Positions 1 to 7,179 of a stretch of 17,276 nt of DNA are shown here, in pieces (within the stretch, counting starts at the first letter, position 1; each line of letters begins with the position of its first letter). Both the position numbers and the translations under genes were made by a program. Source of the stretch: Clostridium sp. 28_12 (GTDB taxonomy: Bacteria; Bacillota; Clostridia; TANB77; CAG-508); assembly GCA_001916055.1 (NCBI GenBank), contig MNRR01000035.1:1-17276 (forward strand), given 5' to 3'. Under the pieces are notes generated by a model. That model had not been told where the DNA came from, made no database searches, and saw only the letters and a program-made list of their open reading frames with translations.

Positions 1-420
1 TTCTTTTGTTTCTTTACTTCCTATTGTTTGTCCAGGTGTAAATCCTTCTATTTCATATGTTATTTCTTCATTATCGTAAAATTCTTCTCCATATGTAACC
101 TTTTCAAATACTGCTGCTTCTATTGCATTATTATATACTGTTACTTTATATTTTATCTCTGATTTTGTATTACTTTCTGATAATTCTACTGTACTTTTCA
201 TCATTGTTCCGAGGAAGTTTTCTATTTTTGAATTATTTAAGTTTGCATCTATGTCACTCACATATTCTACGTCTGTTATAAATACTCCATTTTGATTGTT
301 TGCGATTGCTTTTCCTTTTATGTCTCCTGTTATTGAATTTATGGCAGAATATCCTATTCCCATAAATATAGTTGCAATTACTAATGCTAATAATAATATG
401 CCGTTTTTATTTATTTTCAA
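1..420 (-). CDS. Secreted/surface protein, N-terminal part, TTG start, SipW-type signal-like leader
   Basis: A frame of 140 codons stays open to the left window edge, so the C-terminal part is missing. It starts with TTG at 420-418, with a good ribosome binding site (GAGAGGTG, 435-428) about 7 bases upstream. There is no early ATG, so ATG-only gene finding would miss it. The N-terminus is short and basic, followed by a hydrophobic stretch (residues 8-22) and the sequence MGIGYSAI. That resembles leaders of SipW-dependent exported proteins of Gram-positive bacteria, but this is a resemblance only. The remainder (about residues 60-140) looks like a beta-sandwich/Ig-like domain rich in Thr, Asn and Val with a TPGQTIG segment, of the kind found in surface or matrix proteins. 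It has its own promoter and is separated from xerD by a terminator. The exact function is unknown. Confidence 0.7.
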   Translation of the reverse strand, partial: MKINKNGILLLALVIATIFMGIGYSAINSITGDIKGKAIANNQNGVFITDVEYVSDIDANLNNSKIENFLGTMMKSTVELSESNTKSEIKYKVTVYNNAIEAAVFEKVTYGEEFYDNEEITYEIEGFTPGQTIGSKETKE

Positions 421-460
421 ATTTTTGCACCTCTCTTATCTTTAGATTGTGTTCAAAATT

Positions 461-489
461 ATTTTATTATAAATAATTTTAAAAATCAA
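461..489 (-). promoter_or_regulatory. Sigma-A-type promoter of the TTG-start secreted protein
   Basis: Reading the minus strand, TTGATT (489-484) is followed after 17 bases by TAAAAT (466-461). It lies about 40 bases upstream of the TTG start and just after the xerD terminator, so the gene can be expressed independently. The surrounding DNA is very AT-rich, so chance matches are possible. Confidence 0.5.
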
Positions 490-510
490 TATAATCAAAA
501 TATTTTACAC

Positions 511-534
511 AAAAAAACAGAACAAAAAGTTCTG
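511..534 (-). terminator. Rho-independent terminator after xerD
   Basis: A perfect 6-bp stem (CAGAAC/GTTCTG, 518-523 with 529-534) has a five-base loop. On the minus strand it is followed by a run of seven T (517-511). It starts 8 bases after the xerD stop codon, where an intrinsic terminator is expected. Confidence 0.8.
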
Positions 535-541
535 CTTTTAT

Positions 542-1423
542 TTATGCTCTTGGATGAGCTTTTTTGTATACATTTTTTAATGATTCGTCTTGGAATTGCA
601 TATATATTTGAGTTGATAATATATCTGAATGTCCAAGCATTGTTTGAATTGATTTTAGGTCAGCTCCGTTTTGTAATAAATGTGTAGCAAATGAATGTCT
701 TAAAACATGTGGTGTTATGTCTTTATCTATATGTGCTTGTTCTTTGTAGTATTTTATAATTTTCCAAAATCCTTGTCTTGTTAAACGTTGTCCATTTACA
801 TTTACAAATAAAGCTTGTTCATTGTCATCTTTTATCATTGTATGTCTTGCATTAAGCATGTAGTCTTTTAATGCTTTTAATGACATTTCTCCAATTGGCA
901 CTGTTCTTTCCTTTTTTCCATTTCTACATGTTGCATATCCTGTTTCTAAATTTATATCTTCTACATTTAATGATATTATTTCTGTTACTCTCATTCCTGT
1001 AGCATAAGCAAATTCTAACATTGCTTTATCTCTTGTTCCTTTTAAGTCTACATTTTTAGGTTGTTCTAACAATAATGCTACTTCACTTGATGTTAGTACA
1101 CTTGGTACTCTTTTTTCTATTTTAGGTGATTGAATTCCTTCTGTTGGGTCTTTTTCTACTTGTTTATTCTTTGTCTCATATTGATAAAATGACCTAATTG
1201 CAGCTAATCCTCTTGATATTGTTGATGTCTTTTTTCCTTGTTCTTGCATATATTTTATATAATCTTTTATTCCGTCATTTGTTAGCTCATTGTATTTTCC
1301 TTCAATTGTTCCTAAATAATTTTCAAATTGTTTTAAATCTCTTTTATATGATTGAAGTGTGTTTAATGACACTTTCTTTTCATTCTCTAAAAATCCAAAA
1401 AATAAGTTTAATTGTTCTTCCAT
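542..1423 (-). CDS. xerD: Site-specific tyrosine recombinase, XerD type
   Basis: Tyrosine recombinase of the XerC/XerD family, which resolves chromosome dimers at dif sites during division. The N-terminal SAM-like core-binding domain covers residues 1-90 and the catalytic domain about 105-285. The full catalytic set is visible: Arg145 (GMRVTE), Lys171 (GKKERTVP), His239 and Arg242 (HVLRHSF), His265 (MLGHSD) and Tyr274 (TQIYMQF). At 293 aa its length is normal. The frame extends to a GTG at 1435, but that codon lies within the ribosome binding site AGGTGGGGG, which is well spaced for the ATG at 1423, so the ATG is preferred. Lying directly downstream of spoIIM matches the Bacillus-type spoIIM/xerD neighbourhood and favours XerD over XerC. 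A lone mobile-element integrase is unlikely because no element boundaries are visible. Confidence 0.9.
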   Translation of the reverse strand: MEEQLNLFFGFLENEKKVSLNTLQSYKRDLKQFENYLGTIEGKYNELTNDGIKDYIKYMQEQGKKTSTISRGLAAIRSFYQYETKNKQVEKDPTEGIQSPKIEKRVPSVLTSSEVALLLEQPKNVDLKGTRDKAMLEFAYATGMRVTEIISLNVEDINLETGYATCRNGKKERTVPIGEMSLKALKDYMLNARHTMIKDDNEQALFVNVNGQRLTRQGFWKIIKYYKEQAHIDKDITPHVLRHSFATHLLQNGADLKSIQTMLGHSDILSTQIYMQFQDESLKNVYKKAHPRA

Positions 1424-1491
1424 TTCTTCCCCCACCTATGTTAATTTTTATTGTCCTTCGCAAACAATTTTACATAACTGATTGCTATTAT

Positions 1492-1520
1492 GTTATATCA
1501 AATTTTTGCTCAAAAGTAAA
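1492..1520 (-). promoter_or_regulatory. Possible promoter of xerD
   Basis: On the minus strand TTTACT (1520-1515) is followed after 17 bases by TATAAC (1497-1492), about 70 bases before the xerD start. No convincing terminator separates spoIIM from this point, so xerD may also be read through from spoIIM. The match is moderate and the region is AT-rich. Confidence 0.4.
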
Positions 1521-1550
1521 GAGGTTTTATAGATATTTTTTAAAATTTTA

Positions 1551-2189
1551 TTAAGCAATTATAAAGTATCTAACTAAATGTACTATTAGCCTGTAAGAAA
1601 TTTCCACTTTTATTATTGAACTTATTATTAGTGTCAGCATAATACCTATTGAAATAATTATATGTTTCAATATGGAAAGCTTTATATTCTCTTTTCGTCT
1701 ATCTTTTATTATTGATTGATATAACTTTATGCTACTAACACCTAATATCATTAAAGCTGGAATAAAGATAATGTTTTGCAAAAATATTGTTGTTAGTATA
1801 AACATTATTCCTTTTATTTTTCCTAATGCAAATACACATGCTGAAATTGTATATCCTAAGCAAAACCCTCGTACTAAAATTATCCCAAGTACTATTGGTA
1901 TTCCTATTATAGTTGTCCCTGCAAACCATAATAAAAGCACAAGAATAATATTATTTTTTATATCTTTTTGTAATTCACCAATGTAATCTCCATTTTCGAG
2001 CTGATTAGTTTCATCTATATAAGTGTTTATATATTTTTGTATATCACTTTTATCTTGTTTTTGATTTATGAACATTACACCTAAGAATGTTCCAACAGCA
2101 AATATAATTAATACAATGAAATACGCTTTAGTATTATTTAATATATCTTCTCTAATCGCTAAAAATATTTGATTTTTTCTCTTTCGCAT
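1551..2189 (-). CDS. spoIIM: Stage II sporulation protein M (SpoIIM family)
   Basis: A 212-aa integral membrane protein of the SpoIIM/DUF95 family. In spore formers SpoIIM sits in the mother-cell septal membrane and anchors the SpoIID-SpoIIP peptidoglycan-degrading pair that drives engulfment. A basic cytoplasmic N-terminus (MRKRKNQ) is followed by about five membrane segments (roughly residues 23-41, 81-106, 108-123, 127-151 and 174-194). Family-like features are the FAVGTFLGVMF first segment and VRGFCLGY near residue 107. The ATG at 2189 has an AAGGAGA site about 6 bases upstream. It sits between an endoQ-like gene and xerD, as in Bacillus neighbourhoods. Family proteins also occur in non-sporulators, so the sporulation role rests on length and context. 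Confidence 0.85.
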   Translation of the reverse strand: MRKRKNQIFLAIREDILNNTKAYFIVLIIFAVGTFLGVMFINQKQDKSDIQKYINTYIDETNQLENGDYIGELQKDIKNNIILVLLLWFAGTTIIGIPIVLGIILVRGFCLGYTISACVFALGKIKGIMFILTTIFLQNIIFIPALMILGVSSIKLYQSIIKDRRKENIKLSILKHIIISIGIMLTLIISSIIKVEISYRLIVHLVRYFIIA

Positions 2190-2199
2190 ACCATTCTCC

Positions 2200-2219
2200 T
2201 TAATAAATGAATTTATTAA
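2200..2219 (-). promoter_or_regulatory. 20-bp palindrome touching the spoIIM ribosome binding site
   Basis: A perfect inverted repeat: TTAATAAAT (2200-2208), a two-base spacer, ATTTATTAA (2211-2219). On the spoIIM transcript its 3' arm runs into the AAGGAG ribosome binding site. It could be an operator for a dimeric repressor or a weak RNA hairpin affecting translation. It contains almost only A and T, so chance cannot be excluded. Confidence 0.35.
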
Positions 2220-2238
2220 TGTCTATTCATTTAGTTAT

Positions 2239-2270
2239 AAAAAAAGAACATGAATTTAATCATGTTCTTT
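2239..2270 (-). terminator. Strong terminator ending the femX-endoQ block, overlapping the last codons
   Basis: An 11-bp perfect stem (AAAGAACATGA with TCATGTTCTTT, 2243-2253 and 2260-2270) has a six-base loop. On the minus strand a T run continues to 2239. The TAA stop of the EndoQ-like gene (2258-2256) is in the loop, so the 5' arm of the stem encodes the last four residues (Lys-Glu-His-Asp). It separates the six-gene block from spoIIM. Confidence 0.88.
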
Positions 2271-3452
2271 AACTTTTCCGTAGTTTCCTCCACCACCAGA
2301 TTCAACTTTCATATTTCCTTCTCTTGCATTTACAATATTTTTGGCAATTTTTTCTCCAACAATTGCTTCAATATCATCTTCTGATAGTTTATGCAAAATA
2401 TTCATTTCTGTTTCAAAATTATATAATAATTTTTCTATAGTTTTTCCTCCAACTCCTGGAATAAAACTTAATGGAATTTGATATATGTATGGTGGCCTGT
2501 TTTCAGGGCTTTTAGTTGTTTCTTTATCTTTTATTAATTCTATTCTATCAAAAACACCAAAAGTAACTTTATCACTTCCACATTTAGGACAAATTTCTAC
2601 TGGCTCTTTAGTTTCAATTGTACTATCACAATTATCGCAATGTGTTCTATGATATTTTCCAAGTTTAGGGTCAAGTCCATAATTTGCTAATATTTTTCTT
2701 CCATCCTCATTTTTTAAAGCTTTTACTACTTCTTTAAAACTAATATCATTAACAAGCATTTTATTATATTCTCTTGCAATTTTAGGCAATGAATGTGCAT
2801 CTGAATTTGTAACAAATGTCTTATTTTCTAGTTCTGATATCATATCTGCTAAATATGTATCTGAACTTAATCCTAACTCAACTGCGAAAATTTTATCATA
2901 TTTTTCTTTAAATATGTCTTTTAGTCTATCTGTACAATTTCCATAATAACTTTTAAATGGAGTAAATATATGAGCAGGAATCAAAATTCCATTGTATTTT
3001 TCAACTATGTCTATCAGTTCATAACCAGATATATTTGACCTTTGAGTGCTTAATGTTATGTTTTTTATATGTGTACTCATTTCTTGTGAAAATCCCTTTA
3101 TATCTTTCAAATGTGGAAAGAAGCAAACATTATGTGCTGCACCACATTTTCCATTTCTGCCTTTTTCTGATGTTTCTACTTCACTTCCTAACAAGATACA
3201 TACTTTGTCTTTGTATATAATACCTCCATCTTTTAATTCATATGCATCTCCTGTTTTTAGGAATTTTTCTATATCTTCTATTACATATGGTGATGCACAA
3301 TCTATTATCCCTACTATGTTGATTCCTTTTCTTTCTGCACATTCTTTTGCAATATTAGCAAAATTCAAACTTCTTGCAGCTGTTATTTTTATAGGTTTAC
3401 CATTTTCACTTCTTCCAATGTGTACATGTAAATCTGCAAATACTTCGTACAT
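2256..3452 (-). CDS. PHP-domain DNA repair nuclease, endonuclease Q family
   Basis: A 398-aa protein matching the archaeal/bacterial EndoQ family (YqxK-like in Bacillus), which cleaves DNA 5' of deaminated bases and abasic sites. The PHP metal-site residues are visible: Asp7, His9 and His11 (FADLHVH), Glu91 (LGSEVET), His107 and His114, His161 (PAHIFTPF), Asp218 and His220 (NSDAHS). A four-Cys zinc site follows at Cys272/Cys275/Cys288/Cys291, then a helix-hairpin-helix (PLSFIPGVGGKTIEKLL, about 327-343). The tail ends in a Gly-rich, charged segment. The start ATG has GAGGAGG about 7 bases upstream and begins 18 bases after the preceding stop. It is the last gene of a six-gene block. The UvrD-helicase fusion seen in some relatives is absent. 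Activity on specific lesions is inferred from the family. Confidence 0.85.
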   Translation of the reverse strand: MYEVFADLHVHIGRSENGKPIKITAARSLNFANIAKECAERKGINIVGIIDCASPYVIEDIEKFLKTGDAYELKDGGIIYKDKVCILLGSEVETSEKGRNGKCGAAHNVCFFPHLKDIKGFSQEMSTHIKNITLSTQRSNISGYELIDIVEKYNGILIPAHIFTPFKSYYGNCTDRLKDIFKEKYDKIFAVELGLSSDTYLADMISELENKTFVTNSDAHSLPKIAREYNKMLVNDISFKEVVKALKNEDGRKILANYGLDPKLGKYHRTHCDNCDSTIETKEPVEICPKCGSDKVTFGVFDRIELIKDKETTKSPENRPPYIYQIPLSFIPGVGGKTIEKLLYNFETEMNILHKLSEDDIEAIVGEKIAKNIVNAREGNMKVESGGGGNYGKVKEHD

Positions 3453-3470
3453 TGCTGTTCCTCCTCATAA

Positions 3471-4238
3471 TTATTTATCATCCATCTTAGCATGATTTAA
3501 TATCTTTTCTTCTATTTCTGTTGTAAACATTGCTCTATTTGCGGTCTTCTTAGCCTCTTTTGCAGTTGTTTTCAATTCTTCTAGTTTTTGGTCTACACAT
3601 ATTGAATAATCTGTTGCGATACTTTTTACTAATTCAGGAACTCCTTTTGAATCCCTCATAAGTTTTTGTAATCTCGCAAAAACAGTAGTATCTACATTTC
3701 CATGTATCACTATTTTTTCCATTGCTTCGACAAACTCTCTAAAACTTTGTAAATATCTATTATATTCTGTTTTTAGGTTTCTATGTTCTAACAAGACCAT
3801 TGCTTCATCAGGATTAAACGCAATTCTTTCAGGTCTGTCTATTAACATTCCGCCAAATTGGTCTGTTAATTCCAATATATCACTTTCGGGTTCTCTTGGA
3901 TTTCCACTATATCTATTTACACCTTCACATATTTTACAAAATCTTTTGTCAAACCCTAATTGTTCCAAGTACTCGGCTCCTTCTTTTGCATATGTTTTCA
4001 ATTTTCCTATTTTTTGAGAATCGTCAACCTTTTTACAATTGCATAATAAGCACGCAGTTAAAACCAAATTATTATCTACTTTTAAATTAGTGTATTTCAA
4101 GAATATTCTTGCTATTTCAGTTTTGAATACAACAGATTTGTCAAAATTTATTTTCAACTTTGGTGCTAAAAAGAATATTATCTCCATCTTTGATATTAAA
4201 TCTTCTTCATTTAAAATATATTCAGCAAATTCACCCAT
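3471..4238 (-). CDS. Degenerate HD-GYP/HD-domain protein, probably non-catalytic
   Basis: A 255-aa soluble protein (from the ATG at 4238). The middle section aligns by eye with an HD-GYP domain: LLCNCKK takes the place of the HD motif, and NRYSGNPREPESDILELTDQ resembles the DGSGYP...ILAVAD stretch, followed by DRPERIAFNPDEAMVLL, close to the usual RPYR...EEAL segment. The catalytic His-Asp and HHE residues are missing, so it is more likely a scaffold or sensor than a phosphodiesterase. The C-terminus (about 205-245) is helical and charged. The frame can be extended to a GTG at 4265, but that GTG lies inside a repeat-like sequence. An AAAGGGG site lies 12 bases before the ATG, a rather long spacing, so the start is uncertain. 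It lies between ftsH (54 bp away) and the endoQ-like gene (18 bp). Function unknown. Confidence 0.72.
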   Translation of the reverse strand: MGEFAEYILNEEDLISKMEIIFFLAPKLKINFDKSVVFKTEIARIFLKYTNLKVDNNLVLTACLLCNCKKVDDSQKIGKLKTYAKEGAEYLEQLGFDKRFCKICEGVNRYSGNPREPESDILELTDQFGGMLIDRPERIAFNPDEAMVLLEHRNLKTEYNRYLQSFREFVEAMEKIVIHGNVDTTVFARLQKLMRDSKGVPELVKSIATDYSICVDQKLEELKTTAKEAKKTANRAMFTTEIEEKILNHAKMDDK

Positions 4239-4260
4239 TTTTCTTATGTTCCCCTTTCTT

Positions 4261-4299
4261 TGCACATTTTATCTCGTAAATAATCTGCTCAATTATGCA
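4261..4299 (-). repeat. TGCA-ended element between ftsH and the HD-like gene, related to the 13.5-kb repeats
   Basis: A 39-bp stretch begins TGCACA and ends TGCA. With flanks it has TTTGCA/TGCAAA arms of 6 bp. Plus-strand positions 4261-4275 share 13 of 15 bases (TGCACA, two differing bases, TTATCTCG) with the second repeat unit at 13566. As there, it lies between a stop codon and the next ribosome binding site, here overlapping the ftsH stop codon. The 3' half is not conserved. Confidence 0.45.
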
Positions 4300-6095
4300 A
4301 AAAACTTATTGAATTCTTCTTCGTTAATCTTTTCCTTAGTGATAAGCACTTTTGCTATTGCATGAAGTGTTTCTACATTTTGTCTTAAAATTTCTTGTGC
4401 ATCATTATATGCTGTATCAATTAATCTTTTAACTTCTTTTCCTATTGCATCTTGCATTTCTTCTCCAAACATTTGATAATTAATTTGTCCGTCACTATCT
4501 TTGAAAGAAATTGTTCCTATTGAGTCACTCATGCCATAAACAGTAATCATATCTCTAGCGATTTGTGTTGCCACTTCTAAGTCATTGCTTGCTCCTGTTG
4601 AAATATCATCTAATATTAATTTTTCTGCTGCTCTTCCTCCTAATAATGCAATAAGTTTTTCTTGCATTTCTGTTTTTGATATATAGTATTTATCTTCATC
4701 AGACTTATACATAGTATAGCCTCCAGCCATTCCTCTTGGTATTATAGAAACTTCTTTTACTGCTGTTTGTGTTGGTAAAAATTGACTTACTATTGCATGT
4801 CCAGCTTCATGATATGCTGTTAGTTTTTTGTCTTTATCTGATATTTTTCTGCTTGTTTTTTCTAGTCCTACTGTTACTTTTTTAACTGCTTCATCTAAAT
4901 CTGCATTTGTTATCGCTGTATGGTCTTTTTTGGTTGCTATTATTGCAGCTTCATTTAAGATATTTGCAAGTTCTGCTCCTGTAAAACCAGCAGTGTCTTC
5001 TGCAATACTATATAATGATACATCATCAGCCAATTTTTTGTCTTTAGCATGAATTTTTAATATTGCTTCTCTTCCTACTAAATCTGGTGCTGGAACTGTT
5101 ACTTGTCTATCAAATCTACCTGGTCTTAATAATGCTTTATCTAACATTTCTGGTCTGTTTGTAGCTGCTAAAACAATTATTGTTTCTTCTGAAGAGAATC
5201 CATCCATTTCAACTAATAGTTGGTTTAATGTTTGATTATTTTCTGATTCTGCTCCACTATTACTTGCTCTTCTTGATCCTATCGCATCAATTTCATCTAT
5301 AAATACAATACATGGTGCTAATTTTCTTGCTTTATCAAATAATTTTCTTACTCTTGACGCACCAAGTCCTGCAAACATTTCTATAAATTCTGAACCACTC
5401 ATTGAAATAAATGGAACATCTGCTTCTCCTGCAATTGCTTTTGCTATTAATGTTTTTCCTGTTCCTGGCTTTCCATATAATAAAACACCTTTTGGGATTT
5501 TTGCACCCATTTCTGTAAATTTCTTTGGTTTTTTCAAAAATTCTACAATTTCTTTTAATTCTTCTTTTTCTTCATCTAATCCTGCAATATCATCAAATGT
5601 AATTTTAGTTTTTCTTTCAGTATCATCATATACTTCGCCTTTATCTCCAAGTCCTTGCATTTTGAATATCATTATAAATAGTGCAACCATTATTATAGTT
5701 GGTAAAATTGAAAATATATATGATGGAATTTGAGATAATATACTTGGTGTTTTAGTTTCTAATTCAATATTATTTTCTTCTAACACTTTTTGTTGTACTA
5801 GTTCTGAAAAAACTTGAACACTAGGAATTATTGTTGTTTTTTCTTTTTCTACATCTTTCATTTTTACTTTTAAAGACATACTGCCTGTAGTCATCTCTAT
5901 TTTCTCAACATTTCCTGCTTGAATCTCTTTTACTAAATCTGTATATGCTAATTTGTTTTCATCAGAATTTTTATTTTTATTATATTGATATGCTAAAAAT
6001 CCTATAAGAACTATGATAGCTATTGTAAATATTGTAATTAATGTATTTAATAACACTTCTGATTTTTTCTTTGATTTATCCTTATCTTTATTCAT
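4293..6095 (-). CDS. ftsH: ATP-dependent zinc metalloprotease FtsH
   Basis: A 600-aa membrane-anchored AAA+ protease that degrades misfolded membrane proteins and some short-lived regulators. Two membrane segments (about 14-36 and 122-146) flank a small extracytoplasmic domain. The AAA domain has Walker A GKPGTGKT (208-215), Walker B VFIDEID (264-270) and a second region of homology (about 313-330, ending LLRPGRFDRQ). The peptidase has HEAGH (429-433) and the third zinc ligand Asp505 (SNDLEVA). Deviations: Walker A has Lys where Pro is usual, and the pore motif reads MFAGLGA (240-246) instead of the common MFVGVGA, with the aromatic Phe kept. The long variable C-terminal tail of some FtsH proteins is absent. 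AGAGGTC gives a good site for the ATG at 6095, 21 bases after the DUF1189 stop. Confidence 0.97.
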   Translation of the reverse strand: MNKDKDKSKKKSEVLLNTLITIFTIAIIVLIGFLAYQYNKNKNSDENKLAYTDLVKEIQAGNVEKIEMTTGSMSLKVKMKDVEKEKTTIIPSVQVFSELVQQKVLEENNIELETKTPSILSQIPSYIFSILPTIIMVALFIMIFKMQGLGDKGEVYDDTERKTKITFDDIAGLDEEKEELKEIVEFLKKPKKFTEMGAKIPKGVLLYGKPGTGKTLIAKAIAGEADVPFISMSGSEFIEMFAGLGASRVRKLFDKARKLAPCIVFIDEIDAIGSRRASNSGAESENNQTLNQLLVEMDGFSSEETIIVLAATNRPEMLDKALLRPGRFDRQVTVPAPDLVGREAILKIHAKDKKLADDVSLYSIAEDTAGFTGAELANILNEAAIIATKKDHTAITNADLDEAVKKVTVGLEKTSRKISDKDKKLTAYHEAGHAIVSQFLPTQTAVKEVSIIPRGMAGGYTMYKSDEDKYYISKTEMQEKLIALLGGRAAEKLILDDISTGASNDLEVATQIARDMITVYGMSDSIGTISFKDSDGQINYQMFGEEMQDAIGKEVKRLIDTAYNDAQEILRQNVETLHAIAKVLITKEKINEEEFNKFFA

Positions 6096-6116
6096 TATTT
6101 GACCTCTTTTCTATTT

Positions 6117-7145
6117 TTATGCTTCTGAACCCTCTGGTGTATCTGTATCTTTATCCCCATTTTCGTCTTTACCTTCATCTTTGTCGTCGTCTTTGTCCTT
6201 TTTTTCTTTTTTCTCTTCTTCTTGTCTTTTTATTTCTTCTCTTACATTTTTTTGCTCTTGCCTAATTTTCATAACTTCTTGCATTTTCTTTATAAAATCA
6301 TCTTTTAATATAAAAATAGCTGCTGCTAAGTATATATATGCAATAGTTGTATATGCAACTTCAAAATATTTTATCTTGAAGTCAATAAAATAATTTACAA
6401 TTAAATATATAATATTTAATATCATTGGTAAAGTAAATGAATATATTGCCATATTGTATATTGCAGAAAATTTCATTTTTATTTTTGCCACAACTGCTGT
6501 TATCCATCCGAAAACTGCAATTCTAAATGTGTCTAATAGCAAATAGATTATGTCTGTAAGTAATAAGTATATAAACATTGTTGTTGCATAACTTGTATAA
6601 AATGGAGTCATTTTTTCACTCCTTAAAAATTCTATTAAGTCTGCTTTGTTGAAATTTTGTATATCTTCTTTAGTATAATTTGCTATAAAATCTTTGTATG
6701 TATAATTCTGTGTTTGAATATGTTCATCATCTACTTTGTTTTTTAAAATAATTTCATCTTTAAAGAAATATATATTTGTTCCAACAATTGTTTCTTTGTT
6801 TTCTAACTCTTCTTTTTGTTCTGACGTTTCTGCAATTGGATTTATAATTACTTTATTTATTTGGCTATTAGCAATATCATTTATTACCATAGGCTCTGTT
6901 AATTCCATACTGACTTTTCCATCTTCAAATGTAAAATCAGGAATGTTTTGCTCTATATATTGTGCTAAATTTCCAACAGCTTTATTCATTTTTATCATAG
7001 AACCACATAAAGCAAATGTAGTAACAATTATAGCCATTGTTATTAAATATCTGACTGCTTTAAAAATTCCATCTTGAGCCATATCAGGATATTTCTCGAA
7101 TTTTGTTATTGAATACCATATTTTTTTTGGAAAGCTTATCTCCAT
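6117..7145 (-). CDS. DUF1189-family membrane protein with a charged tail
   Basis: A 342-aa membrane protein resembling the DUF1189 family, whose role is unknown. One membrane segment near residues 31-51 is followed by an extracytoplasmic domain (about 55-185) containing the FTFEDGKVSMELTEPMVIND stretch, typical of the family. A cluster of about four hydrophobic helices covers 187-283. The C-terminus (about 285-342) is a Lys/Glu-rich predicted coiled coil that turns into an Asp/Glu/Lys low-complexity tail, which should be cytoplasmic. An AAAGGAATGG site precedes the ATG at 7145. The gene sits 21 bp upstream of ftsH and 34 bp downstream of the racemase gene, so co-expression with both is likely. 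A link with FtsH as substrate or adaptor is speculation from position only. Confidence 0.75.
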   Translation of the reverse strand: MEISFPKKIWYSITKFEKYPDMAQDGIFKAVRYLITMAIIVTTFALCGSMIKMNKAVGNLAQYIEQNIPDFTFEDGKVSMELTEPMVINDIANSQINKVIINPIAETSEQKEELENKETIVGTNIYFFKDEIILKNKVDDEHIQTQNYTYKDFIANYTKEDIQNFNKADLIEFLRSEKMTPFYTSYATTMFIYLLLTDIIYLLLDTFRIAVFGWITAVVAKIKMKFSAIYNMAIYSFTLPMILNIIYLIVNYFIDFKIKYFEVAYTTIAYIYLAAAIFILKDDFIKKMQEVMKIRQEQKNVREEIKRQEEEKKEKKDKDDDKDEGKDENGDKDTDTPEGSEA

Positions 7146-7179
7146 TTTCTACCATTCCTTTCTAATAAATGCCTTTTTT

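Noticed and set aside
542..1435. A tyrosine integrase of a mobile element
   Set aside because: Length, the close match to chromosomal XerD and the spoIIM neighbourhood fit a housekeeping recombinase; no att repeats, excisionase or cargo were seen.
2200..2219. Fur box upstream of spoIIM
   Set aside because: The palindrome lacks the GATAATGATAATCATTATC pattern apart from AT richness, and no iron genes are adjacent.
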